A DNA stretch of 53,492 bases, from the NCBI GenBank assembly GCA_964469815.1, contig CAYXZC010000006.1, positions 1 to 53,492 of the forward strand, read 5' to 3'. Below, piece by piece: positions 17,007 through 25,976 of the stretch. This DNA comes from MGBC163016 sp964469815. GTDB lineage: Bacteria > Actinomycetota > Coriobacteriia > Coriobacteriales > Eggerthellaceae. Made by a program: the position numbers and the translations under genes. The notes under the pieces were generated by a model that made no database searches, had not been told where the DNA came from, and worked only from the letters and a program-made list of their open reading frames with translations. Each line of letters opens with the position of its first letter. Positions within the stretch are counted from its first letter, which is position 1.

Positions 17007-17792
17007 ATGGCTTCCAAAGGCTCGAGCACTTCCAAGAAGGCGGTGAGGATCATCGCTCCTGTGGTTGCCGTCGTGTTGTTCTTGACGATATGGCAGATGG
17101 CCTGCACATTCGAGCTTGTCCCCACATTCATGTTGCCAAGTCCGATAGAGGTGTTCTCTTCGCTCGTCGAGGACGCGGCTCTCATATCCGATCATGCGCT
17201 CACTACCATCGTGGAGGCGCTCATCGGTTTGATCTGCGGCATCATCTTCGGGTTCTTGGTGGCTGTGGCGATGGAGCGTTTCTATGTAGTGGACGCGGCG
17301 CTCTCCCCGATCGTCACCATATCGCAGACCATCCCCATCGTGGCCATAGCGCCCCTTTTGGTTCTTTGGTTCGGCTACGATATGCTCCCTAAGATACTAC
17401 TCGTCGCCCTCACAACCTTCTTCCCGATAACGGTATCTCTGTCTAGCGGGTTCAAGTCTGTGGGCAAGGATGAGATCGATCTTCTGCGCACCATGGGAGC
17501 CAGCCGTTTCCAGATATTCCGCTATGCCAAGCTGCCTATGGCTGCGCAGAGCTTCTTTTCGGGATTGCGCATAAGCGCCACCTACGCAGTGGTGGCAGCT
17601 GTAGTGGCAGAATGGCTGGGTGGATTTCAGGGTTTGGGCGTGTTCATGACACGGGTGCGCAAATCCTACGACTACGAGGCAATGTTCGCCGCGATAATCG
17701 TCATATCGCTGGTGTCTTTGCTGTTCATGGGAGTCTCCAAGCTGCTCGAGAGGGCATGCATGCCTTGGGAGAGAAGACGCAAACAGGATTGA
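17007..17792 (+). CDS. ABC transporter permease for a thiamine precursor (ThiX-like)
   Basis: A 261-residue membrane protein with about six helices, of the SsuC/TauC/ThiX permease class. The cytoplasmic EAA-type loop that contacts the ATPase is visible around DLLRTMGASRFQIFRYAKLP, followed by LRISATYAVVAAVVAEWLGG. It lies between the YkoF-like gene and a NMT1/THI5-type binding protein, with an ATPase after that, so the four genes form one transporter under TPP control. By analogy with ThiXYZ it should import a pyrimidine such as formylaminopyrimidine or HMP; the exact ligand is inferred. AAGG lies about 10 nt before ATG 17007. Confidence 0.88.
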   Translation: MASKGSSTSKKAVRIIAPVVAVVLFLTIWQMACTFELVPTFMLPSPIEVFSSLVEDAALISDHALTTIVEALIGLICGIIFGFLVAVAMERFYVVDAALSPIVTISQTIPIVAIAPLLVLWFGYDMLPKILLVALTTFFPITVSLSSGFKSVGKDEIDLLRTMGASRFQIFRYAKLPMAAQSFFSGLRISATYAVVAAVVAEWLGGFQGLGVFMTRVRKSYDYEAMFAAIIVISLVSLLFMGVSKLLERACMPWERRRKQD

Positions 17793-17826
17793 TGTCGGAT
17801 TCGATGTCGGAGTCGGACATCATAGG

Positions 17827-18876
17827 ATGAATAGAGGAATGAAGATGAGAAGAAGATCATTTTTGGTAACAATAGCACTTGCGATGCTCATCGTGTCAGC
17901 TTTTGCGGTATCCGGATGCACCGCACAGCAGAACGCCCAAAGCTCGACCCAAGATGGTGATGAGGGTCTGTACAGCATAGATTTCGTGCTCGACTATACG
18001 CCCAATACCAACCATACGGGCATCTATGTGGCCCAGCAGCTCGGGTTCTACGAGGAAGCAGGACTCGAGGTCTCGATCCTGCAACCGCCTGAGGATGGAG
18101 CTGATGCCCTTGTTGCAAGCGGCAACGCGCAGCTTGGCATGAGCTATGAGGATGTTATGGCCAACTATCTCGGATCCGATGAGCCTTTGCCTGTAACGGC
18201 GGTTGCAGCGGTGATACAACATAACACGAGCGGCATAATCAGCCGCAAGGAGGACGGCATCACGCGCCCGTCCGATATGCAGAACAAGCGTTATGCCACG
18301 TGGGATCAAACGGTCGAGCAGGCTATCGTCAAGAGCGTCGTCGAGACGGACGGAGGGGATTTCTCCACGGTGGAGCTCATCCCTGCGGGGACATCGGATG
18401 AGGTGAGCGGCCTTCGCGCCGATATGTTCGATGCCATTTGGTGCTATGAGGCATGGGCAGGGCAGAATGCTGTTGTTCAGGGATACCCTGTGAACTATTT
18501 CAGCTTCAAGGATATCGATCCGGTTTTCGACTTCTATACACCGGTGATCATCGCAAACGATGCTTTCTTGGCTGACCATCCGGAAAAGGTGGAGGCGTTC
18601 TTGGAGGCTACGATGCGCGGCTACCTCTATGCATCGGAGAATCCGGATGATGCTGCCGATATCCTGGTCTCCGCTGTTCCGGAACTCGATCCGGAGCTGG
18701 TCGTGGCATCGCAGCGCTATCTTGCTGACAAGTATGTTGCCGATGCCCCTTCATGGGGATACATGGATGCGGATCGTTGGAATGCATTCTATGAGTGGAT
18801 GAACGAAGAGGGTCTCACATCAGTGGAGATCCCGCTCGATACGGCTTTCACGAATGACTACCTTCCGAAGCGATAA
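17827..18876 (+). CDS. Substrate-binding lipoprotein for a thiamine precursor (ThiY-like)
   Basis: A 349-residue NMT1/THI5-like binding protein. A signal sequence with RRRSF and hydrophobic core ends in the lipobox VSGC, so it is tethered outside the membrane. The mature protein shows the family pattern VLDYTPNTNHTGIYVAQQ, GLEVSILQPPEDGA, and the DMFDAIWCYEAWAG region that lines the pyrimidine pocket in relatives. The start may be 17827, 17839 or 17845; the last has the best-spaced AGAGGA site but would shorten the protein by six residues. The operon context supports pyrimidine (HMP/FAMP) binding. Confidence 0.88.
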   Translation: MNRGMKMRRRSFLVTIALAMLIVSAFAVSGCTAQQNAQSSTQDGDEGLYSIDFVLDYTPNTNHTGIYVAQQLGFYEEAGLEVSILQPPEDGADALVASGNAQLGMSYEDVMANYLGSDEPLPVTAVAAVIQHNTSGIISRKEDGITRPSDMQNKRYATWDQTVEQAIVKSVVETDGGDFSTVELIPAGTSDEVSGLRADMFDAIWCYEAWAGQNAVVQGYPVNYFSFKDIDPVFDFYTPVIIANDAFLADHPEKVEAFLEATMRGYLYASENPDDAADILVSAVPELDPELVVASQRYLADKYVADAPSWGYMDADRWNAFYEWMNEEGLTSVEIPLDTAFTNDYLPKR

Positions 18877-18912
18877 GCGGCTTTCTGGAGGATCGACATT
18901 CAAAAAGGAGGC

Positions 18913-19692
18913 GTGGCTCGCATCATGGACGACCCGATACTGAAAGCCTGCGATCTTAGCGTTGCATGGGATGGGGATCCTGTTGTCAGGGGTGTAACCT
19001 TCGAGCTTTTCGCCGATGAGATGATCTGCCTCGTCGGAAGGTCGGGATCGGGAAAGACATCGCTGTTCCACGCCCTTTCAGGACTCGTCGAGCCCCAAGA
19101 AGGCAAGGTGTATGTTGAAGGCGAAGATGTTACGGGCAGACCCGGCCGTGTTAGCTATATGCTGCAAAAGGATCTGCTATTGGAGCAGAGAACCATCGTG
19201 GATAACGTGATACTTCCGCTTCTTATCCGTGGACAGAAGAAGCAGCAGGCGCGTCAAAAGGTCGATCCCCTTTTCAAGGAGTTCGGGCTGGATGGGACGC
19301 AGACGCGTTATCCCTTCGAGCTCTCAGGAGGCATGAGGCAGCGGGCTGCGCTGCTCAGAACGTACATGGACAATTCGGAGATCATCCTCATGGATGAGCC
19401 TTTCAGTGCGCTTGATGCCCTTACCAGGATGGATATGCAGAGATGGTTCATGAGCATGATGGGCAAGCTCCATTTCGCGAGCGTGCTCATCACGCACGAT
19501 GTGGATGAGGCCATAACGCTCGCGGATAGGATAATGGTTCTTGGAAGCCCGGAAGAGGATCCGGATGGCGCATCGGTCATCCTTGTGGATATAGGCATAG
19601 ACCGACCGCGCGGCGATCGCGCTGATTTCATGTTGAGCGATGAGGCTCTAAGTATCAAAAGGGAAGTAATATCCTATTTGCAGACGGACTAG
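18913..19692 (+). CDS. ABC transporter ATP-binding protein for a thiamine precursor (ThiZ-like)
   Basis: A 259-residue ATPase that would power the transporter encoded upstream. Walker A is VGRSGSGKTS, the signature reads LSGGMRQRAA, Walker B is IILMDEPFSALD, and the switch His lies in LITHDVDEA. This is the nitrate/sulfonate/pyrimidine importer subclass. The start is ambiguous: GTG 18913 lies directly after AGGAGG, while ATG 18925 lies 13 nt after it; both spacings are poor. It is the last gene of the riboswitch operon; no terminator is obvious in the 59 nt before the antiporter gene, so read-through is possible. Confidence 0.9.
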   Translation: MARIMDDPILKACDLSVAWDGDPVVRGVTFELFADEMICLVGRSGSGKTSLFHALSGLVEPQEGKVYVEGEDVTGRPGRVSYMLQKDLLLEQRTIVDNVILPLLIRGQKKQQARQKVDPLFKEFGLDGTQTRYPFELSGGMRQRAALLRTYMDNSEIILMDEPFSALDALTRMDMQRWFMSMMGKLHFASVLITHDVDEAITLADRIMVLGSPEEDPDGASVILVDIGIDRPRGDRADFMLSDEALSIKREVISYLQTD

Positions 19693-19751
19693 GCAGATTA
19701 TTGGTTAGAATCTTTAGCTTGTATCCTTTTGACCGTCTGTGAGGTTGTTCG

Positions 19752-21569
19752 ATGGAAGCTTTGGAGCTGGTTCTGTTCTTGCTCGCCATAGTTGCGGCTT
19801 CGAGCGTGTTCGATAGGTTCCTTCCTGGATTATCTCTTCCGATAGTCCAGATAATCCTAGGTGCCATCGTCGCAGCTTTCCTGCCGAGCACTTCTGCGCA
19901 GGGGATCGATCCCGAGCTTTTGCTGATACTGTTCATAGCGCCCTTGCATTTCAATGAGTCCCGTCATGCCGACTCCGGTGCGCTATGGTCGAATAGGTGG
20001 GCTATAGCATCCTTGGCGGTCGGGTTGGTGTTCGCTATCGTGGTATGCGTGGGATTCACGCTTCATGCTTTGCTTCCCATGGTGCCGCTTGCGGCCGCTT
20101 TCGCCCTGGGAGCTGCTATGGGATCAACAGATGCTGTGGCGGTCACGTCTCTTTCGAAGGATTACAGGTTCGGCCGCCATCACAAGACGCTGCTGGAAGG
20201 CGAAGCCTTCTTCAATGACGTTACCGGTACGGTCGTATTCCAATGCGCGATGGGTGTTGCGCTGACAGGGGCGTTCTCTCTCGTGCATGCAGGCGAGGAA
20301 TTCGCTCTCGATCTGTTCGGCGGCCTTATCGGCGGGGCGATCATGGGGGTCATCGCATGGCTCATCTTGGAGGCGATAAAGCGGTTCGGGGCTGACTCGC
20401 CGACCTTGCACGTGACGCTCGAGCTTCTGCTCCCCTTCGTCATCTACCTCATCGCCAAGCAGATGCATATCGGAGCCGTGATAGCTGTCGTGGCAGCAGG
20501 GCTCATAATGTCGCTTTTCCCGCACAGGTATACTGCGACCCTTGCCCGTCAGAAGCTCCAGTCCAAAGGCGTTTGGGATACGCTCGAGTTCATACTCAAC
20601 GGGGTCATCTTCGTGGTGTTGGGGATGCAGCTTCCGCGTCTTTTGCTTCCGGTCGCAGAAGGGGGAATGGAGACATCGGCGGAGCTCATCGGCATCATCA
20701 TCGTGCTGGCGCTCGTTTTGGAGGGCGTCAGGTTCGTATGGATCCTTGTCATGGATATGGTGCACAGCAAAGCCAGCGGCGGCAGGGTCAAGGACTGCTT
20801 CACAGCAAAGAGCTTGAAGGGAACGCTTGCGATGGCCTTCGCCGGCCCCAAAGGCGGTATCACGTTGTCCTTGATGCTGACCATCCCGGTAGCGTTCGCG
20901 GGTGGCCAGGCTGTCGAATACAGGGAAGTGCTGATATCTGTTGCTTCCGGGATGATATTGCTGAGCCTTCTGTTCGCGAATTTCGGAGTACCGCTTCTCG
21001 TTCCCCATAAGCATGCCGTGAAGAAGCGCAAAGAGAGGGTGGATGCTGAGATCGTCATGATCGAGCGCACCATATCCTATATCCAAGCAGACGCGCATCT
21101 CACAGGAAGTGTGACGGGCGCTGCTGCTTTGCTCGATGAGGCTGAGACCAAGCTTGGGCAGCAGGCGGATGAGCCTGCTACCGTCATCGTCATGAAGAGG
21201 TACGCCGATCAGTTGGGCGATCTTATCCCGAATGCGAGCAAGGGTGTGGCAGAAGATGCCTTTGCGTTGAAGCAAAGATGCGATGAGCTCTATGAGCGCA
21301 TCGACGAGATCGCCAAAGAGGTCAGGCGGTTCGCCTCCGATGACGAAGATGATGCGGGGGAGGAAAGCCAGAGTGCGTCCGACTCAGGAAGGCTCTCTTC
21401 GCATTTCAAGCAGATCCGGGAGGTCTACGATGCTGTTGAGGATGTGCAGGCGCAAGCGCTGGTTCGGCAGCTGGAGATAATCAAGAAGATGGAAGGCTCC
21501 GGTGAGCTTGATGCTGATCAGGCCAAAGAGCTTCGCAATGACGTGTATGTCGAGCAGCTCACCTTGTAG
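19752..21569 (+). CDS. CPA1-family cation/proton antiporter
   Basis: A 605-residue membrane antiporter exchanging Na+ or K+ for protons. The first about 420 residues contain roughly 12 hydrophobic segments. The family core is visible: GAAMGSTDAVAVTSL, then LLEGEAFFNDVTGTVVF with the Asn-Asp ion site, and FAGPKGGITLSL near the last helices. The remaining about 180 residues are charged and helical, a cytoplasmic regulatory tail. A GTGAGG site precedes ATG 19752. It lies in the same direction as the thiamine-uptake operon but does not share its theme. It ends 13 nt from the convergent protease gene. Confidence 0.92.
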   Translation: MEALELVLFLLAIVAASSVFDRFLPGLSLPIVQIILGAIVAAFLPSTSAQGIDPELLLILFIAPLHFNESRHADSGALWSNRWAIASLAVGLVFAIVVCVGFTLHALLPMVPLAAAFALGAAMGSTDAVAVTSLSKDYRFGRHHKTLLEGEAFFNDVTGTVVFQCAMGVALTGAFSLVHAGEEFALDLFGGLIGGAIMGVIAWLILEAIKRFGADSPTLHVTLELLLPFVIYLIAKQMHIGAVIAVVAAGLIMSLFPHRYTATLARQKLQSKGVWDTLEFILNGVIFVVLGMQLPRLLLPVAEGGMETSAELIGIIIVLALVLEGVRFVWILVMDMVHSKASGGRVKDCFTAKSLKGTLAMAFAGPKGGITLSLMLTIPVAFAGGQAVEYREVLISVASGMILLSLLFANFGVPLLVPHKHAVKKRKERVDAEIVMIERTISYIQADAHLTGSVTGAAALLDEAETKLGQQADEPATVIVMKRYADQLGDLIPNASKGVAEDAFALKQRCDELYERIDEIAKEVRRFASDDEDDAGEESQSASDSGRLSSHFKQIREVYDAVEDVQAQALVRQLEIIKKMEGSGELDADQAKELRNDVYVEQLTL

Positions 21570-21582
21570 GTGCAACGCACGA

Positions 21583-23682
21583 CTATGATATCGGATCCAA
21601 TTTGACATGCGCGTAAACGCGACCATTGGATGTCATCGAGGTATCCTTGCTCTCTGCTTTGATGAGCGCATTGCCGAACACCATATCCACATCCTGTAAG
21701 CCTTGCATCTTCAGATCGACATACCAATCGTTGTACTCATCCACGCTTCGCCAATCATCTGGCCCATACACAGAAACGAAGGTCTCGCCTGCATTCGATA
21801 CGACATTCGGCCTTGATGATACGTTCTCATAGTCGTAGACATCGGTAAAGGCCACTTCCAGGTTCAAATACGATGCAGGGGCAAGCTCACCTGAGAATGT
21901 GGTCGTCACCGTTGAGACCTGCTGGATGACAGCGAACCTTTCACCCTCATAGACGAGCAGCGGTTGTGTAAGGTCTATCTCGTGGAATCCCGCGATCTCG
22001 AACGTATCTTCGCTCTCGCCGAGCAAGCTGGATCCAGCAAGCGCTTCTTTGAAACGCTCACCGGCATATATATCACCGCTTTGTTCGGGCAGGGCATATA
22101 CATAGGTGCGGATGGTCTCATCCTCGCCGAAGGTCCATCCCCCTATGGATTCGATGAGCTCGGTGCTCTTTGCGGTGAACACGTTCGCTACGAGCACATC
22201 GGATGTGTAGGTGGTGGGGTGGAAGAATTCGGACGCTCCCAAATAGTCATACTGATACAGATTGGTTTCCTCATCAGGACTGACCTCGAAAGCCACAGGA
22301 GTGCTCAGAGTGTGATCGTAGTAAGACAGCCAGAAGAAACCGCTGGCATCCTGTCCATCAGAGGAGTTGCCGGTGCGGATCCCCCAATTCACAAGCCCGC
22401 TAGAGCTTCCTTCTGAAGATGTTATCTGCCCATTTCCCCAGTTGTTCTTGCAAAGCCATGCTCCGGAGGCCGGAGGAAGCGAGCCTGATGCGTTGCGAAA
22501 CGCCTCTATGGGATATGAGTCGTCCCATCCGACGATCGTGACAGCATGATTGAGCATGAACTCCGTTGCCGCGCTATATTGGCTCCATGTTGAATAGTTG
22601 ATGGCATCTCCCAAAGTGTTCTCGTCCACGGAATTCGTGGATAATTCGCTCGGAAGGGAAAGCTCTGAATTGAGGCAGACCGCCACAGCTCCGACATCCA
22701 TCAAGGTCTCTTTGATCTGACGGGTAGCGTTGTCATCATAGCCCTTGTAAACGGACATCCCGGTAGAGGCGTCCGTCTCGAGGATGGCAGGGCTCGATAG
22801 CTCCAACACCCCGCTAACATGCCAGCCTATATCCGATCCTGCACGAAGGTCATCCCCTAAAGACCAATCCTTCTGCCTTGCATCGGCTCCACCTGAATTG
22901 CCGGGATTCCTGAACCAAGCTACATCGCTTCCATCGTAGCCGTTGTACCTATAGGGCGCTGCGCTTTCAGAAACGAGCGCCTGCCTTGCCACCAAAATGG
23001 CCGTTGCAATGGAGAAGTTTCCGCCCTCGAATTGTGCAAGAGGAGACGTGTCCTTCCTGACATACCCCTCACCGGCCTGGGATCCTCCACTTGCTTCGCT
23101 TTGAGGTTCATGGGCATACCAACCGATAGCGCGCTCGGATATATCCACAGAGTCATCGAGCTTAGAAAGATCGGGCGCATCCATGCCCTCATAAGGGGAG
23201 GTGCCATCGCCGAGCCCATCCGATGCCGAAGAGTCGTCCGTATCTGTCGCATCGTCTTCGGAAGTACCATCATCGAGCGCGCTCACAGCGCCGCCTCTGA
23301 GCGCAGCCATGGGATGATCGGCAAAGCCGCCTTCATCCGAGACCGACGCGCCGTCACCATCGCCCGTATCTTGCGAAGCATCAGGGGAGGCATCGCTTCC
23401 AGTAACGGACGACGGATCATCCAGCTCTGCGCTCGCCTTCAAAATGGAGCTCTCGATAGCCGAGGCCACTGCGAAAGCCCAGCATGTTCCCCACGGGCTT
23501 TGCAGCTTGGCGGGAGTCACATAACCTAGGTTCGTCAGATAGAATTCGCTCGGTAGAGCAGAGGGCATCTCGTCTGCGAGCGCAGATGTGGGCGCGATCG
23601 GCCAAACAAGGGGTATGAGCATCAACACAAGAAGCGCTGGAATGAGCCGTTCCCTTATCTGAGAGCGAATGCCCGATCGCAT
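21583..23682 (-). CDS. Secreted papain-like (C1) cysteine protease
   Basis: A 699-residue exported protease related to the wall-anchored one at 11525-13717. It has a signal peptide (about 1-37), oxyanion Gln61, catalytic Cys67 (PWGTCWAFAV), His379 (LNHAVTIVGW) and Asn413 (CKNNWG), followed by a beta-rich C-terminal domain. Unlike its relative it carries an acidic, Ser/Asp/Gly-rich insertion of about 90 residues (88-180) soon after the catalytic cysteine. It also has no LPxTG signal or C-terminal membrane helix, so it should be released or held non-covalently. The insertion includes ADHPMAAL, resembling DHPLAAT in the spacer of the other protease. The gene is monocistronic and convergent with the antiporter. 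Confidence 0.9.
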   Translation of the reverse strand: MRSGIRSQIRERLIPALLVLMLIPLVWPIAPTSALADEMPSALPSEFYLTNLGYVTPAKLQSPWGTCWAFAVASAIESSILKASAELDDPSSVTGSDASPDASQDTGDGDGASVSDEGGFADHPMAALRGGAVSALDDGTSEDDATDTDDSSASDGLGDGTSPYEGMDAPDLSKLDDSVDISERAIGWYAHEPQSEASGGSQAGEGYVRKDTSPLAQFEGGNFSIATAILVARQALVSESAAPYRYNGYDGSDVAWFRNPGNSGGADARQKDWSLGDDLRAGSDIGWHVSGVLELSSPAILETDASTGMSVYKGYDDNATRQIKETLMDVGAVAVCLNSELSLPSELSTNSVDENTLGDAINYSTWSQYSAATEFMLNHAVTIVGWDDSYPIEAFRNASGSLPPASGAWLCKNNWGNGQITSSEGSSSGLVNWGIRTGNSSDGQDASGFFWLSYYDHTLSTPVAFEVSPDEETNLYQYDYLGASEFFHPTTYTSDVLVANVFTAKSTELIESIGGWTFGEDETIRTYVYALPEQSGDIYAGERFKEALAGSSLLGESEDTFEIAGFHEIDLTQPLLVYEGERFAVIQQVSTVTTTFSGELAPASYLNLEVAFTDVYDYENVSSRPNVVSNAGETFVSVYGPDDWRSVDEYNDWYVDLKMQGLQDVDMVFGNALIKAESKDTSMTSNGRVYAHVKLDPIS

Positions 23683-23706
23683 TGCAAGGCAACCTTCGAT
23701 CGGGTG

Positions 23707-24177
23707 CTATTTCACGACCAACACAGGCTTGTTGGCTTTGTTGAGAACCGAGAAAGCCACAGAACCGAGCATCCCACGGATGAGACCCATCCCTCTGTGA
23801 CCCATCACGATGCAATCGTAGTCAAGATCGGACGCATAGGCCACGATGGTATCGTGAGGAGAGCCGTTCACTATGGCGATGTCGACGCGGTCGTCATCGC
23901 CTACGATATCGGCGATATCATCTTTGATGCGCGCGATCTCGGCTGCTTCGGCTTCGCTTCCGATCTCGGAGATTGCGTTCATGTCCAAGGAGTCTCCCAC
24001 AACGCCCGACATGCGCGATGCGATCTTGAAGGTTTCAGCATTGTAATCGTGCCATTCGACCACGTTCAGAACGGTGATCTGCGCATCGGGCACGCCCTTT
24101 GCCAGATCCAAGGCATTCTCAAGCGCATGGCGCGATGATTCCGAATTGTCATATGGTACCAACAGCTTCTTATACAT
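23707..24177 (-). CDS. Universal stress protein (UspA family)
   Basis: A 156-residue single-domain Usp protein starting MYKKLLVPYDNSESS. The ATP-binding signature G-2x-G-9x-G-(S/T) is present as GHRGMGLIRGMLGS, so it belongs to the nucleotide-binding subgroup. Usp proteins help survival in growth arrest or stress by mechanisms that vary. ATG 24177 is chosen over a 13-codon extension because GAAAGG precedes it and the family begins here. It follows a small doubtful ORF and lies 24 nt before the start of the secreted protease gene on the same strand. Confidence 0.93.
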   Translation of the reverse strand: MYKKLLVPYDNSESSRHALENALDLAKGVPDAQITVLNVVEWHDYNAETFKIASRMSGVVGDSLDMNAISEIGSEAEAAEIARIKDDIADIVGDDDRVDIAIVNGSPHDTIVAYASDLDYDCIVMGHRGMGLIRGMLGSVAFSVLNKANKPVLVVK

Positions 24178-24219
24178 TGTCGACCTTTCTTCTCGGCTTA
24201 CAATATCGTAAGCCAACTT

Positions 24220-24459
24220 TCATGCATTAACCAGCGCTATCACATAAAATATAGAACGATCGGGCATGTCGGATCCCAGCATGCGAGCCATGCGTTTCCA
24301 GGTGGTGGCGCTGTGTTGGAAGCACGCCTCGATCGAAGGCGGATTCGCATGAGGGGATCGGCCTTCGATAAGGATGATCCCTCCACCGATGAGGGTATCG
24401 ATGGCTTTACGTGCATCGCATCCCCATCCGGTATATACCGAATGGCATCTTTTGGTCAT
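24220..24459 (-). CDS. Small hypothetical protein (doubtful)
   Basis: A 79-residue frame in the otherwise empty 24178-24527 gap. Its codon third positions are GC-rich as in neighbouring genes and it includes four cysteines or histidines spread without a known motif. No Shine-Dalgarno precedes ATG 24459 and I recognise no family. It could be a true small gene upstream of usp or the remnant of a longer one. Confidence 0.3.
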   Translation of the reverse strand: MTKRCHSVYTGWGCDARKAIDTLIGGGIILIEGRSPHANPPSIEACFQHSATTWKRMARMLGSDMPDRSIFYVIALVNA

Positions 24460-24527
24460 TTATGGCATGATTATATGGATTATGGCTTAAAACCTATATA
24501 TCAGCGAAACACAACAAGGAGAGAGCC

Positions 24528-25541
24528 ATGGGATTCCTTTCGAAGTTCGAAGGAAAGATGGAAGATACAGTGGAAGGAGCCGCCGAGCGCATGGGCGGAT
24601 CATCCCTTTCACCTGTGCAAATAGCGAAGAAGGCTGAAAAGCAGATGCGCCGCGAAAAGGTGGTCGGCGCTGGGAACCAATATGCACCCACCCTCTACAC
24701 GGTGCTCGTGAGCCCTGAGGACGATGCGCGGATGATGAGCTACTATCCGACGTTGGCGGGAGAGACCGAGACCTATCTGCGTGCGAAAGCGGCTGAACTG
24801 GGATTCGTCCTTGATGGGCAGCCTCTTGTCCGTTTCATAGCCGATCCCGAGCTCAAGCGCGGGAAATTCGATGTAGTGGCCGAGATGGTGGCATCTCCCA
24901 TCATATTGAAGCTGCGAAACGAGGAGATGGCTCGCTATGGGCTTGCCAGCAACTCGCCGCGTTCAGGCGCCCGGTCTGTTGCACAAGCAGGGATCGGAGC
25001 AGCAGGTGCAGCCGTAGGGGCAGGTGCTGCTGTGGGAGCAGCAGGTGCAGCTGCCGGAGCAAAGCCGCACAGGCGCACGAGCGCGCACGCCCGAGGTGCT
25101 GTACGGCAAGATCGCAGGGATCCGGCCGCCCCTGAGACCTCCTATACGTTCGATGACTTCGATGAACCGGATTCCCCATTGGTGGCACCTGAGACCGTAG
25201 CAGCAAAGCGATCCGAATTCGCCAAAACGGATACCGAGACCGATATCAGCCCGCTGGACGCATATCTCTATGACGAAGCGCGCGATATCGCCTACGTGCT
25301 CACAGGGGAACTGCAGACCATCGGACGCGAATCCGAGAACGACATCGTGGTTCCCGACATAAACGTATCGCGTCAGCACGCTGAGATATTCTTGAACGAT
25401 GATGGCTCATGGATCATCAACGATCTTGATTCCACAAACGGGCTGTTCCTCAATTCCAGGAAGATATCCGCGTCCCCGCTTAGAGACGCCGATATCATCC
25501 GTGTGGGAACCACCGAGCTGGAATTCCAGCTTCTAAGCTAG
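24528..25541 (+). CDS. fhaA: FhaA-like protein: DUF3662 plus FHA domain
   Basis: A 337-residue cytoplasmic signalling adaptor. Residues 1-125 match the DUF3662 domain typical of actinobacterial FhaA (start MGFLSKFEGKMEDTVEGAAE). An Ala/Gly-rich flexible linker follows (about 145-180), with an obvious DNA repeat of GCAGGTGC units. A C-terminal FHA domain spans about 255-337 (IGRESENDIVV, SRQHAEI, STNGLFLN). FHA domains bind phosphothreonine; in mycobacteria FhaA joins PknB signalling to peptidoglycan synthesis. It is the first gene of the fhaA-fhaB-pstP-SEDS/PBP-pknB cluster. GGAGAG precedes ATG 24528. Confidence 0.92.
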   Translation: MGFLSKFEGKMEDTVEGAAERMGGSSLSPVQIAKKAEKQMRREKVVGAGNQYAPTLYTVLVSPEDDARMMSYYPTLAGETETYLRAKAAELGFVLDGQPLVRFIADPELKRGKFDVVAEMVASPIILKLRNEEMARYGLASNSPRSGARSVAQAGIGAAGAAVGAGAAVGAAGAAAGAKPHRRTSAHARGAVRQDRRDPAAPETSYTFDDFDEPDSPLVAPETVAAKRSEFAKTDTETDISPLDAYLYDEARDIAYVLTGELQTIGRESENDIVVPDINVSRQHAEIFLNDDGSWIINDLDSTNGLFLNSRKISASPLRDADIIRVGTTELEFQLLS

Positions 25542-25562
25542 CGGAAGGCACGAAGTGATCCG

Positions 25563-25976
25563 ATGATAGATGTAATCCTGTTGATAGCACGGCTTCTGTT
25601 CGTTGCCCTTCTCTATCTGTTCCTCTTCGCCATAGTCCGCACGGGCATCGGTCTTGTGAAGGGCACCAACAAGAAGGAACGATCATGGGAGCTCACCGTG
25701 GAGAAAGGACCCGCTGAGCTCGAAGGCGTCAATATCCCCGTGCATGGCGCTGTTGTCGTCGGGCGTGCGCCGGGTGCCGATATCGTCATAGGAAACGGCT
25801 TCGTATCCGGACGCCATGCGCGCTTCCAGCTCATGGGCAAGGATCTTTTCTTGGAGGATCTGGGTTCCAGGAACGGTACTGCGGTGAACGGGCAGAGGAT
25901 CGCTGATCCTGTAGCGCTGAAGAACAAGGACATCGTGAACATAGGCGATGTATCGATCAGGGTAAGGTATGAATGA
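25563..25976 (+). CDS. fhaB: FhaB-like membrane-anchored FHA protein
   Basis: A 137-residue protein with one N-terminal membrane helix (about 5-27), a short basic stretch and an FHA domain (about 55-137) showing VGRAPGADIVI, SGRHARFQ and SRNGTAVNG. The loop residues needed for phosphothreonine binding (Arg, Ser, Asn) are present. This is the FhaB/FipA arrangement, which in mycobacteria links PknB to the division machinery. It overlaps pstP by four bases (ATGA), so the two are translationally coupled. The Shine-Dalgarno is distant (GGAAGG about 14 nt up), so the start is moderately certain. Confidence 0.9.
   Translation: MIDVILLIARLLFVALLYLFLFAIVRTGIGLVKGTNKKERSWELTVEKGPAELEGVNIPVHGAVVVGRAPGADIVIGNGFVSGRHARFQLMGKDLFLEDLGSRNGTAVNGQRIADPVALKNKDIVNIGDVSIRVRYE

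Noticed and set aside
20124..21275. Long minus-strand frame of 383 codons opposite the antiporter gene
   Set aside because: The plus-strand frame has clear CPA1 motifs. The opposing frame is full of His, Arg and Asp without domains, as expected from complement codons.
24990..25070. CRISPR-like or tandem repeat array
   Set aside because: The repeated GCAGGTGC units are inside the fhaA reading frame and encode its Ala/Gly-rich linker. There are no spacers of constant length.
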